Source: Channallabes apus (taxonomy: Eukaryota > Chordata > Actinopteri > Siluriformes > Clariidae). From it: a DNA stretch of 64,000 nt. The notes beneath the pieces are model-generated. The model was given only the letters and a program-made list of their open reading frames with translations, did no database searches and was not told the origin of the DNA. The position numbers and the translations under genes were made by a program. Shown here one piece after another: positions 10,401-20,481 of this stretch; the first letter of the stretch is position 1, and every line of letters starts with the position of its first letter. Location: NCBI GenBank assembly GCA_030522415.1, contig CM060106.1:31779485-31843484 (forward strand), read 5' to 3'.

Positions 10401-11416
10401 AAGCCGGCCTTTCAGCCGGCGTAATTGACACCATCCTAAGTGCAAGGGCTCCCTCCACTAGAAGGATTTATGACTTCAAATGGAAGGTATTCGAGAGCTG
10501 GTGCATGGCAAAGCAGGTGGACCCAGTCCACTGCCAAATCGTTTCAGTGCTGGAATTCCTGCAAGAGAAATTGTCCTCGGGCTTGTGCCCTAGTACCCTC
10601 AGAACGTACGTGGCCGCTATTTCAGCCTGCCACGTTCTGACTGAAGGGGTTACTGTGGGAAATCACCCTTTAGTTGCCCGTTTCATTCGTGGAGCTAAAC
10701 GATTGAGGCCACCCACTAGAGTCACGGCTCCTTCGTGGGATTTATCTATCGTGCTCGAAGGTCTAATCGACACTCCTTTTGAACCGCTAGAGTCAGCGCC
10801 CAACAAGCTTCTGACTCTCAAGATGGTTCTTCTTATGGCCATTACCTCTCTAAAGAGGATCGGAGACCTGCGTGCATTATCAGTCTCCCCATCTTGCCTG
10901 GACTTTGCCCCTGGGCTAGTCAAGGCCAATCTGCATCTTCACCCAAACTATCTACCGAAAGTTCCTTTCTCAACCATGCACCCTGTCGTCCTGGAAGCCT
11001 TCTGTCCTCCGCCTTTTGCGGATTCGGAGCAGGAGAAACTTCACCTAGTGTGCCCAGTACGTGCTCTTCAGGCTTATGTCCACCGCACCAGCCAGTGGCG
11101 TAAGTCAGAGCAACTCTTTATATGTTATGGAGGCCGCAACCGGGGGGCGGCCGCCACCACACAAACTCTGTCACACTGGGTGAGAGATGCTATTGCCCTC
11201 TCCTACAAGGCGCGTGGACTCACTTCGCCTCTAGGAGTCAGGGCTCATTCAACCAGAGGGGTCGCCTCATCTATTGCTCTTGCAAGAGGTACTCCCCTGC
11301 AACAAGTGTGTGACGCGGCGGGTTGGTTCTCTCCGCACACATTTGTAAGATTTTATAGTCTGGATGTCCATGCCACTCCGGGCTCACGAGTCCTCGAGTC
11401 AGTTTCCCAGACATGA
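10247..11416 (+). CDS. DIRS tyrosine recombinase (open reading frame intact)
   Basis: The recombinase domain spans about 10410-11416 and is uninterrupted. An N-terminal SAM-like part (SARAPSTRRIYDFKWKVFESWC, LSSGLCPSTLRTYVAAIS) is followed by the catalytic half. The first catalytic Arg is in SLKRIGDLRAL (codon 10856). The His-x-x-Arg pair is in VRAHSTRGVASS (His 11246, Arg 11255). AAGW follows, and the Tyr nucleophile is in FVRFYSLDV (codon 11354). It would integrate the circular cDNA without target duplication. The true start is unclear: ATG 10247 is in frame, but the upstream RNase H/MT part is in another frame, so the enzyme may be made from an overlapping frame or may originally have been fused. 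Confidence 0.9.
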   Translation: MVLRDNIAPRRLTLDDSSEEGSSISGTGDNISSPARALEPSRLAPERDQLSQAGLSAGVIDTILSARAPSTRRIYDFKWKVFESWCMAKQVDPVHCQIVSVLEFLQEKLSSGLCPSTLRTYVAAISACHVLTEGVTVGNHPLVARFIRGAKRLRPPTRVTAPSWDLSIVLEGLIDTPFEPLESAPNKLLTLKMVLLMAITSLKRIGDLRALSVSPSCLDFAPGLVKANLHLHPNYLPKVPFSTMHPVVLEAFCPPPFADSEQEKLHLVCPVRALQAYVHRTSQWRKSEQLFICYGGRNRGAAATTQTLSHWVRDAIALSYKARGLTSPLGVRAHSTRGVASSIALARGTPLQQVCDAAGWFSPHTFVRFYSLDVHATPGSRVLESVSQT

Positions 11417-11500
11417 ATCTGAGACCTTTTCGGTCTTGTGCGCACACGCTACACAACCTTGGGGTCCAGACACCTGTAGTGCGGAGGCGTTGGTATTCTC

Positions 11501-11607
11501 GTTCCCATAGCGTTTTCACGCAGCATCGAGTGTAGCCTTGAAAGGGAACATCTCGGGTTACTTTGCTGTAACCCTGTTCCCTGAAAGGTGGGAACGAGAT
11601 GCTGCGT
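11501..11607 (+). repeat. Internal complementary region of the DIRS element
   Basis: 11501-11549 is the reverse complement of 7442-7490 with one mismatch. 11550-11607 is the reverse complement of about 13305-13362, with few mismatches. The join lies at GGGAAC/ATCTCGGG and on the minus strand reads GATGTTCCC, carrying the same GTT as both element ends. This region is the template thought to join the ends into a circle. Confidence 0.92.
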
Positions 11608-11938
11608 CTGAATGCCGCACTACCACGTGACCGGACGTCCGTTCAGACAAATTAATCTGAGGTTTGTTGCCGACTCACTGGTATTTATAACCTCCACCTG
11701 CGTCTAATCCAGTGGTTCTCAAACTTTTTTTGTCATTCCCCACTTAAGGGGGTGAGCGAATTTTCAAGCCCCACTTGTCAACAAAATAATAACGAAATCG
11801 GTTTAATGTTTATTGAAATATCAATTTCTAAACAAATAAGATCAAACAACACCAAGTTAAAAACAGATAAAATACACGTGCAATTGTTATAAAAGGCTTT
11901 CGTTGTCACTTATCTTTGCATAATTGACCCCATGTTTA

Positions 11939-12343
11939 TTAGCTGCTCAGCAATCGTTTGTAGTTTTTTTTGCACTGGCCAATTCTGTATGCAACTTTGA
12001 ATGAAGCCATTTGTGCTTTGCTGTCCACTGATTCAGATTTTACCATGCGATTATCCTGCTGTCTGTATTCTGCCAGCTTTCTTTGAAAGAAGTCGAGTGG
12101 ATTATTAACGTGACTGGAGTGTGTTGTCTCTAAGCGTCTTCCTAATTTGTTGGGTCTCATGCGGTCTGCTGCCAGCGGTTTAAGACACAAAACACACATG
12201 AGCCTCTCTTCTGCAATCACAATTGCTATATCACAATATAGCAATTTGTATCTGAAAATGCATAAATAAAAATTCAAACACAAAGAAATTGTTTTACATA
12301 ATGAAATTTTATTTAAACTGTGAATTGCTGAGGTTTGCCGCAT
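11939..12343 (-). pseudogene. hAT transposase fragment with a second Cys2-His2 finger
   Basis: A 134-codon frame. Residues about 45-80 contain ERLMCVLCLKPLAADRM, RPNKLGRRLETTHSSH, an intact C-x2-C and H-x3-H finger. Then comes a segment typical of ZBED5-like hAT proteins (FFQRKLAEYRQQ, KVAYRIGQCKK). The frame stops where the catalytic region should begin. It is a relic of the mobile element, not a host gene. Confidence 0.75.
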
Positions 12344-12346
12344 TTT

Positions 12347-12754
12347 TTACTCTGGCCATATTCGTTTGGATTTCAGATGATAGAAAAGGTTTGACGTGTT
12401 TCCACCACTTGTTAAAACAGTGCACTTGCGTACCTTGCAAATCACGTACATCTCATTCGTATCACTTTTCTTATATCCAAACCAATTCCACAACACAGAC
12501 GATGCACCTTTTTTCTTTATAGTCTCCTCCTTGTTGGTTTCGTCACATGTAAGCAAACTCACTGCTGCTCCACCATCTTCTTCCGTTGTCGAAGTGTATG
12601 TGAAGCCAAACACATCAAAAGTGGGACGAAACCGTGGCACCCGATTGAACCAAATATCTGCGCAAATACAGCGCAACGCGACTATCTGGATAGCACAGTG
12701 ATGATCTGGTTTATTCGCGTAGCCCGGTGGATCGCGCAGCGCCGCTCGAATCAC
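12347..12754 (-). pseudogene. hAT transposase N-terminal fragment with damaged BED finger
   Basis: The C-terminal half of this 135-codon frame shows a BED-type zinc-finger layout: SSVLWNWFGYKKSD with aromatic positions, then VICKVRKCTVLTSGG, NTSNLFYHLK. The usual Cys-x2-Cys pair reads Cys-x2-Arg, so one zinc ligand is lost. The N-terminal half, which overlaps the inverted-repeat region at 12738, looks non-coding. The following fragment lies immediately downstream on the same strand. Confidence 0.7.
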
Positions 12755-12965
12755 AAACCTGCGCGACCCACTGTGTTTTTATTTAAAAACAATTTAAAAT
12801 GTCAGGACTGTTTAATATTGTTTCCGCCTTGCCATGCCTGTTTTGTACGTGCGCATCCCAGCGGGGTAAAATGTATTTTGATGGTCGGCGCGGTCTATTT
12901 CTGTCAGAGTCGCGCAGCGCTGCCCAGTGGGTCGCGCAGGTTTGTGATTCGAGCAGCGCTGCTCA
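12738..12965. repeat. Inverted repeat inside the hAT element
   Basis: 12738-12773 (CGCTCGAATCACAAACCTGC, then GCGACCCACTG) is repeated in inverse at about 12924-12965, with only small differences. The arms of about 38 bp enclose about 150 bp. They lie upstream of the transposase remnant on its strand. Confidence 0.8.
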
Positions 12966-13389
12966 AGTTGGCCCGACGTTAAACCATTATTGTTGCACTA
13001 TGGTTCCACTTTTTCTCCTGCCCCACAACTGATGTTATTTTAAATTTACTTGTTTTAATGATCCATTTATTTGTGTGTGATTGTTTAATTTTTCCTATTA
13101 TTTTCCACTAATTTCCTCCCGTTCATTGCGCCCCACCTGTCATGTCTGTATTCCCCACTAGTGGGGCGCGCCCCACACTTTGAGAACCACTGGTCTAATC
13201 AGGTGACGTCACCTGACCGAGGTTATATATAACCAAAATTTTGGCGTGTTTGCACACATGCTTCACAACCGGCAACGCGACAAAATAGTTCCCATAGCGT
13301 TTTCACACAGCATCTCGTTCCCGCCTTTCAGGGAACAGGGTTACAGCAAAGTAACCCGAGACGTTTTCTATACATAGACCTACTGTAGC

Positions 13390-14456
13390 AAAACAAAGTA
13401 TTTTAAGAAAATCAAATTGTAGGATTTTTAAAGAATTTATTTGGAAATTATGGTGGAAGAGTATTTGGTCAATAACAAAATTTCATCTCAATACTTTGAT
13501 ACATACTTATTATACTTGTTGGAAATGACAGAGGTCAAACGTTTTCTGTAAGTAATCACAAGGTTTTCTCACACTGTTGCTGGTATTTTGGCCCTTTCTT
13601 CCATGCAGATCTCCTCTAGAGCAGTGATGGGGCTGTCGCTGGGCAACATGGACTTTCAACTCCCTCCAAAGATTGTCATGCTAAAAGACCCAGCCACAGT
13701 TCCTCTTCAGTGACCTTGCTGATGGAAGGAGGTTTTCACTCAAAATCTCACAATACATGGCCCTATTCATTCTTTCCTTTACACAGATCAGTCGTCCTGG
13801 TCCCTTTGCAGAAAACAGCCCCTAAAGCATGATGTTTCCACCCCCATGCTTCACAGTAGGTACAGTATGGTCTTCTTTGGATGCAACTCAGCATTCTTTC
13901 TCCTCCAAACAAAAAGTTCTATTTTGGTTTCATCTGACCATATTACATTCTCTCAATCCTCTTCTGGATCATCCAAATGCTCTCTAGCAAACTTCAGATG
14001 GGCCTGGACATGTACTGGCTTAAGCAGGGGAACACGGTTGGCACTGCAGGATTTGAGTCCCTGTCGGCGAAGTGTGTTACTGATGGTAGCCTTTGGTCCC
14101 AGCTCTCTGCAGGTCATTCACTAGGTCCCCCATGCTGTTCTGGGATTTTTGCTCACAGTTCGTTCTTGTGATCATGTTGACCCCACGGGGTGAGATCTTG
14201 CGTGGAGCCCCAGATCGAGGGAGATTATCAGTGGTCTTGTATGTCTTCCAGTTGTTTGTAGGTGACCATATACTGTACTTATTCTACTGAGGAATTTACC
14301 AATTAATTTATTAAAAATCCTACAATGTGATTTTCTGGATTTTATTTTCTTATTTTGTCTCTCATAGTTGAGGTATACCTATGATGAAAATTACAGGCCT
14401 CTCTCATCTTTTTAGTGGGAGAACTTTCACAATTGGTGGCTGACTAAATACTTACC
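13390..14456 (-). mobile_element. Tc1-like transposon relic, internally deleted
   Basis: The inner parts of long inverted ends are visible: GAAAATCAAATTGTAGGATT at about 13408 against AATCCTACAATGTGATTTTC at about 14317. The right end continues to CAATTGGTGGCTGACTAAAT. In between, minus-strand transposase pieces are recognisable from memory of a common fish Tc1 family, including the stretch 14170-14250 ([18 protein letters not shown]) and 13830-13870 (the KHGGG region). Several short deletions and stops show it is dead. It abuts the DIRS right end. Heptamers at 13861 and 14271 look like 5 bp insertions relative to the partner arm or the family pattern. Confidence 0.8.
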
Positions 14457-14724
14457 ACTCTATATAGTGCATCACTCCTGAGCTTGTGCTATTGCCAGAG
14501 TGAAGTCTCACCTGCTCTCTTTATGTGTCTGGGTTTTCTCTCCGTTCTCTAATTTCCTTCTGCTAGAAGAATTTTGCAATGCAAAAAGTGAATAACTGTG
14601 TGAACATGTGTGCATGGTAGTGTCTAATCCTAGACATACTCCATCCTCACACCACATGCCCCTTCATCCACATGACCATGACCAGTATAAAACAGCTACT
14701 AAAGAATGAATAAATTAATTAATA

Positions 14725-14900
14725 CACAAAGGACCATCATATCCATAGGTGCTTGTTGAACACCACATTCCAGATTTAAATCCCCCCTTTGCTGTTATAA
14801 TAACCTGCAAGGTTTTCTCAAAGATGTTCAGTAAGGCTGGGGTCAGGTCTCTGTACTCGATGCTGTGTGCAGGAACAGGTTTGAGGAGACATTTTATAAA
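14725..14900 (-). mobile_element. Tc1-like fragment, antisense
   Basis: The words GTGCTTGTTGAACA, ATTCCAGATTTAAATCC, CCCCCTTTGCTGTTATAATA, AAGGTTTTCTCAAAGATGTT and GGTCAGGTCTCTGTAC follow the order of the terminal and 3' coding part of the same family seen at 34981-35395. No usable frame remains. Confidence 0.5.
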
Positions 14901-14935
14901 ATTTCCAAATTTGTGCAAACCTAATCATGTGTAGG

Positions 14936-15231
14936 TAAATTATGAGTAACGCAGTTTGCGAGTGTTCCGCAAGACCAGCAAAGATTTGTTATAAATTTTG
15001 ACTTGGAAACAGAACAAGTTTTTGTTTACGAGTACCATGTATCATGTATCACGCATGTGCTTTTTGTTTTGACACCAAGCGTCACGTGATCACAACTGAG
15101 CCAATGGTTTTTCTCTCTCTTGCACTGCTGAATTGTGGGTAATCGTCTCCCCTGCTGGGTCTCACTATGCGTCTCTTACTGGTATAATCAACATCTGTGC
15201 AAGCGTGTACTGTTTACTATAATACTGTGAC

Positions 15232-15292
<61 letters not shown>

Positions 15293-15870
15293 CATTTTAT
15301 TTTGTGTCTGTATGTGTGTGTTTAAAGTCACGCATTTAAAGTCTTATTAGAGAGGTTAAAGATTCATTTTCTCTCTCTAATCAAGGCTCAGCCTGCTCTT
15401 TGTGTGTGCGTGCGCACATCATTGGACACCGTGCCACACACACACACATACACACACACACAGACCCCTCCTACTTTTGACTTCACAGACACACACAAAC
15501 ACACACATTCTTTCTCTCTGGTCTACACAGAAATACTGCTCTGTCGCGATTCTTTTCAAAGGTAAACTGCAGGTTAATTTGTTTTTCATTTTTACTTTAC
15601 AGCAGTGATTCTGTTAGTGTGTCGCTCAATCGACTGTCATTATTGTAGAGAGATTTCTTGTTTATTTTTCCGATGAAACAGTGTTTCCGTTTTGTGTGCG
15701 CATGTGTGTGAAAAGAGTGGAGGAAGGGAAACTGTGTAAGACGAGAACGGGGAGAGGGGAGCTTACTTTAGATTGACACACACACACCAGCACACACACA
15801 CACGCACACACAAACTTTTTTGCTCACTGGTCAATGTGGCTAGTGGATTTCCGGAGTCACTAACCATTCA
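14936..15870. repeat. TG/CA-rich unclassified repeat region
   Basis: Contains a (TG)n tract at 15235-15288, interrupted CA tracts at about 15435-15510 and 15776-15810, and direct words such as TTTAAAGTC. It resembles a dispersed repeat, but I cannot name the family or its ends. Confidence 0.35.
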
Positions 15871-16246
15871 GACATTTTACTAGCCACAATTTTCGCAGTT
15901 TTTCCTTCACCATGATACGTTAATGTTTGATAGATTTACTTATGAATGACAGCATACACTGTATCATTATAGTAGTAGTCAAGTATTCAGTACTGTTAAG
16001 ATAGCTCCCAATATAAAAGCATGCAAACATGAACAGTATATTCCGTTTATTGAACTTAAATTCAAGCCTCTTACCACATGAATTGAAAACTCAGAACATT
16101 TATCATTTTAATGTGTTATTATGTGTACTATCATCAGGTATTATTATTCATTATGTATTATTATATCAGAATTCTGAGTTAAGACAATGGATGCACACAC
16201 ACCAAACAGGAAGTAAAAGCGTGTATGTGTGTGTTTGTGAGACTTA

Positions 16247-16724
16247 GTGATGGGAAGTTCGACTCATTTTAGTGACTCGGTTCTTTGAATCTCGTTCATC
16301 AAAATGAATGAATCTTTTTTTGAGTCATTTCGTTCATTTGATCAGAAATAAAGTAAAATGTTGCGTTTTCAATAAAAAAAATACCCCCAATACGTCTACA
16401 TACACAAATTTTGTCTATAGTCCCAGTTATGAAAATATTACAATGCAACTAAGGACATATTATAATAAACAGAATGAGTAGCTCACCTCTCATATCTTCC
16501 AGTCATTTGTTCTTTTGAATCTATTGCACCGCAACGTCTATGGGAGTCACGTGACAAAACAACGAACAACTCGAGACCTGAATACTGTATAACATGGAGG
16601 TTTTGCAATGTTTTGCGCATGCGCGCCCAATAGAAAATTAACGAATCACTCTCCGAGATACTCGTTCACCTGAGTCATGTTAAAGAGTCGTTCAAAATGA
16701 ACGAATCGTTCATAAACGACCCAT
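16247..16724. mobile_element. Probable MITE built from GTTCA/GAACG repeats
   Basis: The left end (GTGATGGGAAGTTCGACTCA) and right end (GAACGAATCGTTCATAAACG, then ACCCAT) are loosely inverted. Many copies of CGTTCAT/ATGAACG lie in both subterminal regions. No coding capacity. I could not find a clean target duplication, so the family is unassigned. Confidence 0.5.
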
Positions 16725-19031
16725 GTGTGCAATGCATGTGTGAGCATGTGGAGAGAGAGGCATTGAATGACATTCATTCGCGTTTTTTGCGTGTAATATT
16801 ACGTTGCAATGCGTTTATTATATCAGATGCCTTTAGAGAGAACTACAACAAAAATATATTGTCATACCAAAGAATAAACTACTGTACCCTATCTGTCTGG
16901 ATTTATTTTTACTTTTTTCTTAAGGTAAAGTGCAATTTTATTTGTTAATTTTTACTTAATATTTTGTGTTAATTATTTTTATGCATTTATTTTTTGGGCT
17001 GTGGAACAAATATTTAGCATTTCCATTAATAAACAATTATAAACTACAACTAATGTATAAAGTCTGTTCAATGTTGCGTTTGTTGAGTTTTGCAATTGCA
17101 CCAAATTCAAGGTTTTTATGATCATTAATTTTATTATTTCATTAATTCTGCTATCAGATCAGAAAATGTCCCTTTGAGAGCAGTGAGAGAGGCAAAATGA
17201 ATGATTTCTAAAAATCACCCTTAGTTTCTTACATACAGTAAATGACACTTCTTTAGTTTTTCATTAGAGCTAAGGGCCTAAATAGTAACGCATACATGAT
17301 ATACAAAAATCTCTCATGCTTCTAGTGCACACAAGTCAGGCGGCTGTATCGTCATCTTTTACTGTCATGCCATGCATATACATATACTGAGCTGCCAATG
17401 TATAGATGGATAGATCTCGTAACTAATAACTATGGTGCAAAATGCAAGATAATACACACACTTATCAGAAATTAGAGAGTTAGAATAATTTGTGTTGTCA
17501 TGTATAGGCTTAGGCACACACATCATCCAGTTGCTTTGGGAAAAAGGCTGCATGGATAAAATATGAAGCACTCCCCATTAGCTGCAGATCCAGATGCGTG
17601 CTAAATGGAGATGTTTATGGGCAGCAGATTGGAGCACTGAGGCGGGGAAGAGAGTCCCAGTCGCCTAGTTCTCGGTGGAGCGATACTCTGTGCACATTCC
17701 CCCGTGGTGCTGGATGGATTTGGAGTGCTGATGAGGACGATGATGGTGTTGCCATGTGGAGCATCATCCCATCTGTCTCTCCTATTTTTCCGTTCACTCT
17801 TCCACTCTCGTGGCATTCTTCCTTCTCACTTTATCATGTGCAGGATTTACGTTAGGAAGAGATGATTGAGTTCTCAAAGGAAAGGGATGGGAACTGTGTT
17901 CCCTTTAGTCTGATTTAGGACTGGCAGCAGTAGGGACATTGAGTCTGTTGGGAAAAGGGGAGAAGGAGAGAGATGACAGTGGTAGAACATGAGGACGGAG
18001 GCTGTCAGAGTTGGATCAGCGGGCCAGGCAAACTTTCTGCCAAAGGTGAGATCTTGGCTCACAACTGACTGTATAGGGAGACGTCCTGCGATGCCTGAAC
18101 ATGGGAGGAATGCAAGCGCGCACAGTAAACAGAGACATTGCAGGCAGGACCACAGAACGTGAAAATTAACTATCGAATAGTCTTATTGTTCCACATCAAA
18201 AGAAAATCACATAATTTGTTTTACTATGCAGACTTTTTACCATAAATAATAGTTAGTTAATAGTTTTGTTTTCATGTGATAATTTTTTTCAAGGTAGTTT
18301 ACATTGTTAATTTTTATTCATAGAATGCTTTTTATACATTAATTGCTGATTTTATATGGTTTTAACACAATCATTTTTATCCACACTCATTTTTACATAT
18401 AATTAATAAATCTTAAATATTTGTCAGATAATTTTTAAACAGTTTTTTAACAGGGATTATAGAGAAATAAAAGGTAGTTTTACCTCTCATGTGTGTTCCT
18501 TTAGTCTGCAAAAAGTCCTGGTTTGACTTGAACACCCCTCATATTTTCAGTTAATTGTCATAGTGGAGTAAATTAGTGCAGAACTACATTACCCATAAGC
18601 TCTATCATGTCACATGTCTCACTAATCATTTTCACCTGTGTTTCATTATGCCTTCATAGCACCACTATTTAAGGGTGTTTTTTTTTTAAACACGTTACTG
18701 AAAGTCGTTGTTGGAATTGTTTGCGTACATGCAACTTTTTTTTTTACTCATTTTTAATTTTTTTTCATGGAATGTGTTTATGGTTTTGTATGCTCTGTTA
18801 TTATATACATTTGCCTCCCTCTATAATTCCTGGGATTTGTTCATAACATAATTCCCATTCACTTTTGTATTTTTCCCCATAAATACCTATTTTTGACATC
18901 TAATTTTATATATGTCTTTATACATTTTATATAACATAAGTTCACTTATTCTCTTATATAAGAAAAAAAATTATATACGTATCTTGTTTTCTGTAAAAAA
19001 AAATAAAATAATAATAATAATAGTGTAAATG
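16725..19031. other. Intergenic DNA, no gene seen
   Basis: AT-rich with T runs. A less AT-rich block at about 17580-17880 carries no convincing frame and could be regulatory. There is no footprint heptamer between 17241 and 20524. Confidence 0.5.
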
Positions 19032-19039
19032 TGTAATTT

Positions 19040-19260
19040 TGGGGCGGCACGGTGGTGTAGTGGTTAGCACTGTCGCCTTGCACCTCCAGGGTCCGGGTTC
19101 GATTCCCCGCCAGGTTCGATTCCCGTCTCTGTGTGCATGGAGTTTGCATGTTCTCCCCGTGCTTGGTGGGTTTCCTCCGGGTACTTCGGTTTCCTCCCAC
19201 AGTCCAAAGACATGCAGATTAGGCTAATTGGCATTTCCAAATTGTCCATAGTGTGTGAAT

Positions 19261-19293
<33 letters not shown>

Positions 19294-19413
19294 CTGCGAT
19301 GGATTGGCACGCTGTCCAGGGTGTACCCTGCCTTGTGCCCAGAGTCTCCTGGGATAGGCTCCAGGTCCCCGCGACCCTAAATACAGGATAAAGCGGTATA
19401 GAAGATGAATGAA
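19040..19413 (+). repeat. DANA/Mermaid-like SINE, best plus-strand copy
   Basis: Full-length: head GGCGGCACGGTGGTGTAGTG (A box), B box GGTTCGATTCCC, core GTTTGCATGTTCTCC, a (TG)n segment at 19263-19290, GGATTGGCACGCTGTCCAGG, AGGATAAAGCGG and a GAATGAATG tail. The 8 bp direct repeat TGTAATTT flanks it (19032-19039 and 19414-19421). Confidence 0.92.
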
Positions 19414-19421
19414 TGTAATTT

Positions 19422-20404
19422 GAGCATAAAGTAAATTTTTACATCAAGTCCATAATCATTAATAATCTTACATAATCACAATTAGCATGCATAAGGCCCA
19501 TTTTCAGTCTCCGTGCCTTTGAGTAAATGTAACCGCACTTATTGTAAAATCTTAAGAAATTTGTTTAAATGATCTCTGCCGTACATTATGTCTTATTCTG
19601 TCTCAGCTAGGACCATTAAACAACTAAATGCTTGTCTAAAGCACTCTGAGCTGAGATGGAGCTTATCTACAGTTACAGGTAGATAAGAGTTATGTCCAAC
19701 TTTCTCAACAGTATGTTACCACATTTATTTTTTTTTCGTACAGTCAGAATAAATTATGTTCTCCAGAGTGTGCTGCTATCTTGGGGGGAAGCTTTTCTGT
19801 TAAATCATGTATTAACACGCAGCAGACGTATCCTTCATCGTACTGGAAGGAAACAGCAGCAAGGCCTTTTGCAAAGTTAAAAAAAAAAAAAAAAACAGAA
19901 CGAAAGAAAAAATGAGCAATTACAGCTATTAAGAAAGCAAAGCATGCCAATAAGCCATTATTCAACTTCCACTTCCACATTTTTCAAAGGCATAAATCTG
20001 AAGCTAAAATGAAAAACATCTTGTTTTCGCTCTGCGCCAAAGATTTTTGAGAGACAACTCCTTAATCAAGATACGGCTCCATCATTTTTATTTTATTTTA
20101 TTATTTTTTTGCTTTTTCTCCTCCTCTGCTGGGGATTTCTTAATGATAGTGCTGTTGGTCTTCATCAGGGTTGCTTACAAGGATGTGCTATCCTCTCCTT
20201 CAACCTCCTCCTCCTTCATTTGTCATCAGAGAGACAAGCTTCTTTGATTTTTATGGAAAATGAGGCCTGTGATATTATTCTGGCCTCCTTTTTCCTCACA
20301 GACACAAGAACAAAAGTGAAACTATATATCTTTTAAAAATGATAGATATATTTAGACTGTGAAATGTCCAATTACAAAATCATCTTAAATGTGATGTAAT
20401 TTGC

Positions 20405-20481
<77 letters not shown>

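Larger units (their letters stand above)
11710..13192 (-). mobile_element. hAT transposon (Charlie/ZBED-like), internally deleted
   Basis: Terminal inverted repeats are CAGTGGTTCTCAAACTTT at the left and its complement AAGTTTGAG-type AACCACTG at the right. Both ends are flanked by the perfect 8 bp duplication GTCTAATC (11702-11709, 13193-13200), the hAT hallmark. The element is 1483 bp. It keeps two minus-strand zinc-finger coding fragments but no DDE/RNase H-like catalytic or dimerisation region, so it needs transposase in trans. It is younger than the DIRS copy that hosts it. Confidence 0.93.
7442..13365 (+). mobile_element. DIRS1-like tyrosine-recombinase retrotransposon, interrupted by a hAT
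   Basis: The element shows the full DIRS architecture: inverted terminal repeats (7442-7637 and 11654-13365), gag, RT/RNase H, a methyltransferase-like domain, a tyrosine recombinase and an internal complementary region (11501-11607). The first half of the internal region is complementary to the left outer end and the second half to the right outer end, as expected for circle-junction-templated replication. GTT stands at both outer ends (7442-7444, 13363-13365) and at the join in the internal region. There is no target duplication, as is known for this class. Without the nested hAT and its extra 8 bp the element is about 4.4 kb, short for the class, because RT has lost its core. It is more GC-rich than the flanks. 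Confidence 0.93.
11654..13365 (+). repeat. Right inverted terminal repeat, split by a hAT insertion
   Basis: The inner part is 11654-11709 and the outer part is 13193-13365. The right end carries an extension of about 55 bp (CTTTCAGGGAACAGGG, TAACCCGAGAC) absent from the left end. Confidence 0.9.

Noticed and set aside
7442..13365. Endogenous retrovirus
   Set aside because: There are inverted and not direct terminal repeats, no protease or integrase, no envelope, and a tyrosine recombinase is present, so this is a DIRS retrotransposon.
19040..19240. tRNA-like sequence with A and B boxes
   Set aside because: It is the head of a SINE repeated through the window, not a folded tRNA gene. No cloverleaf with a plausible anticodon arm is kept.
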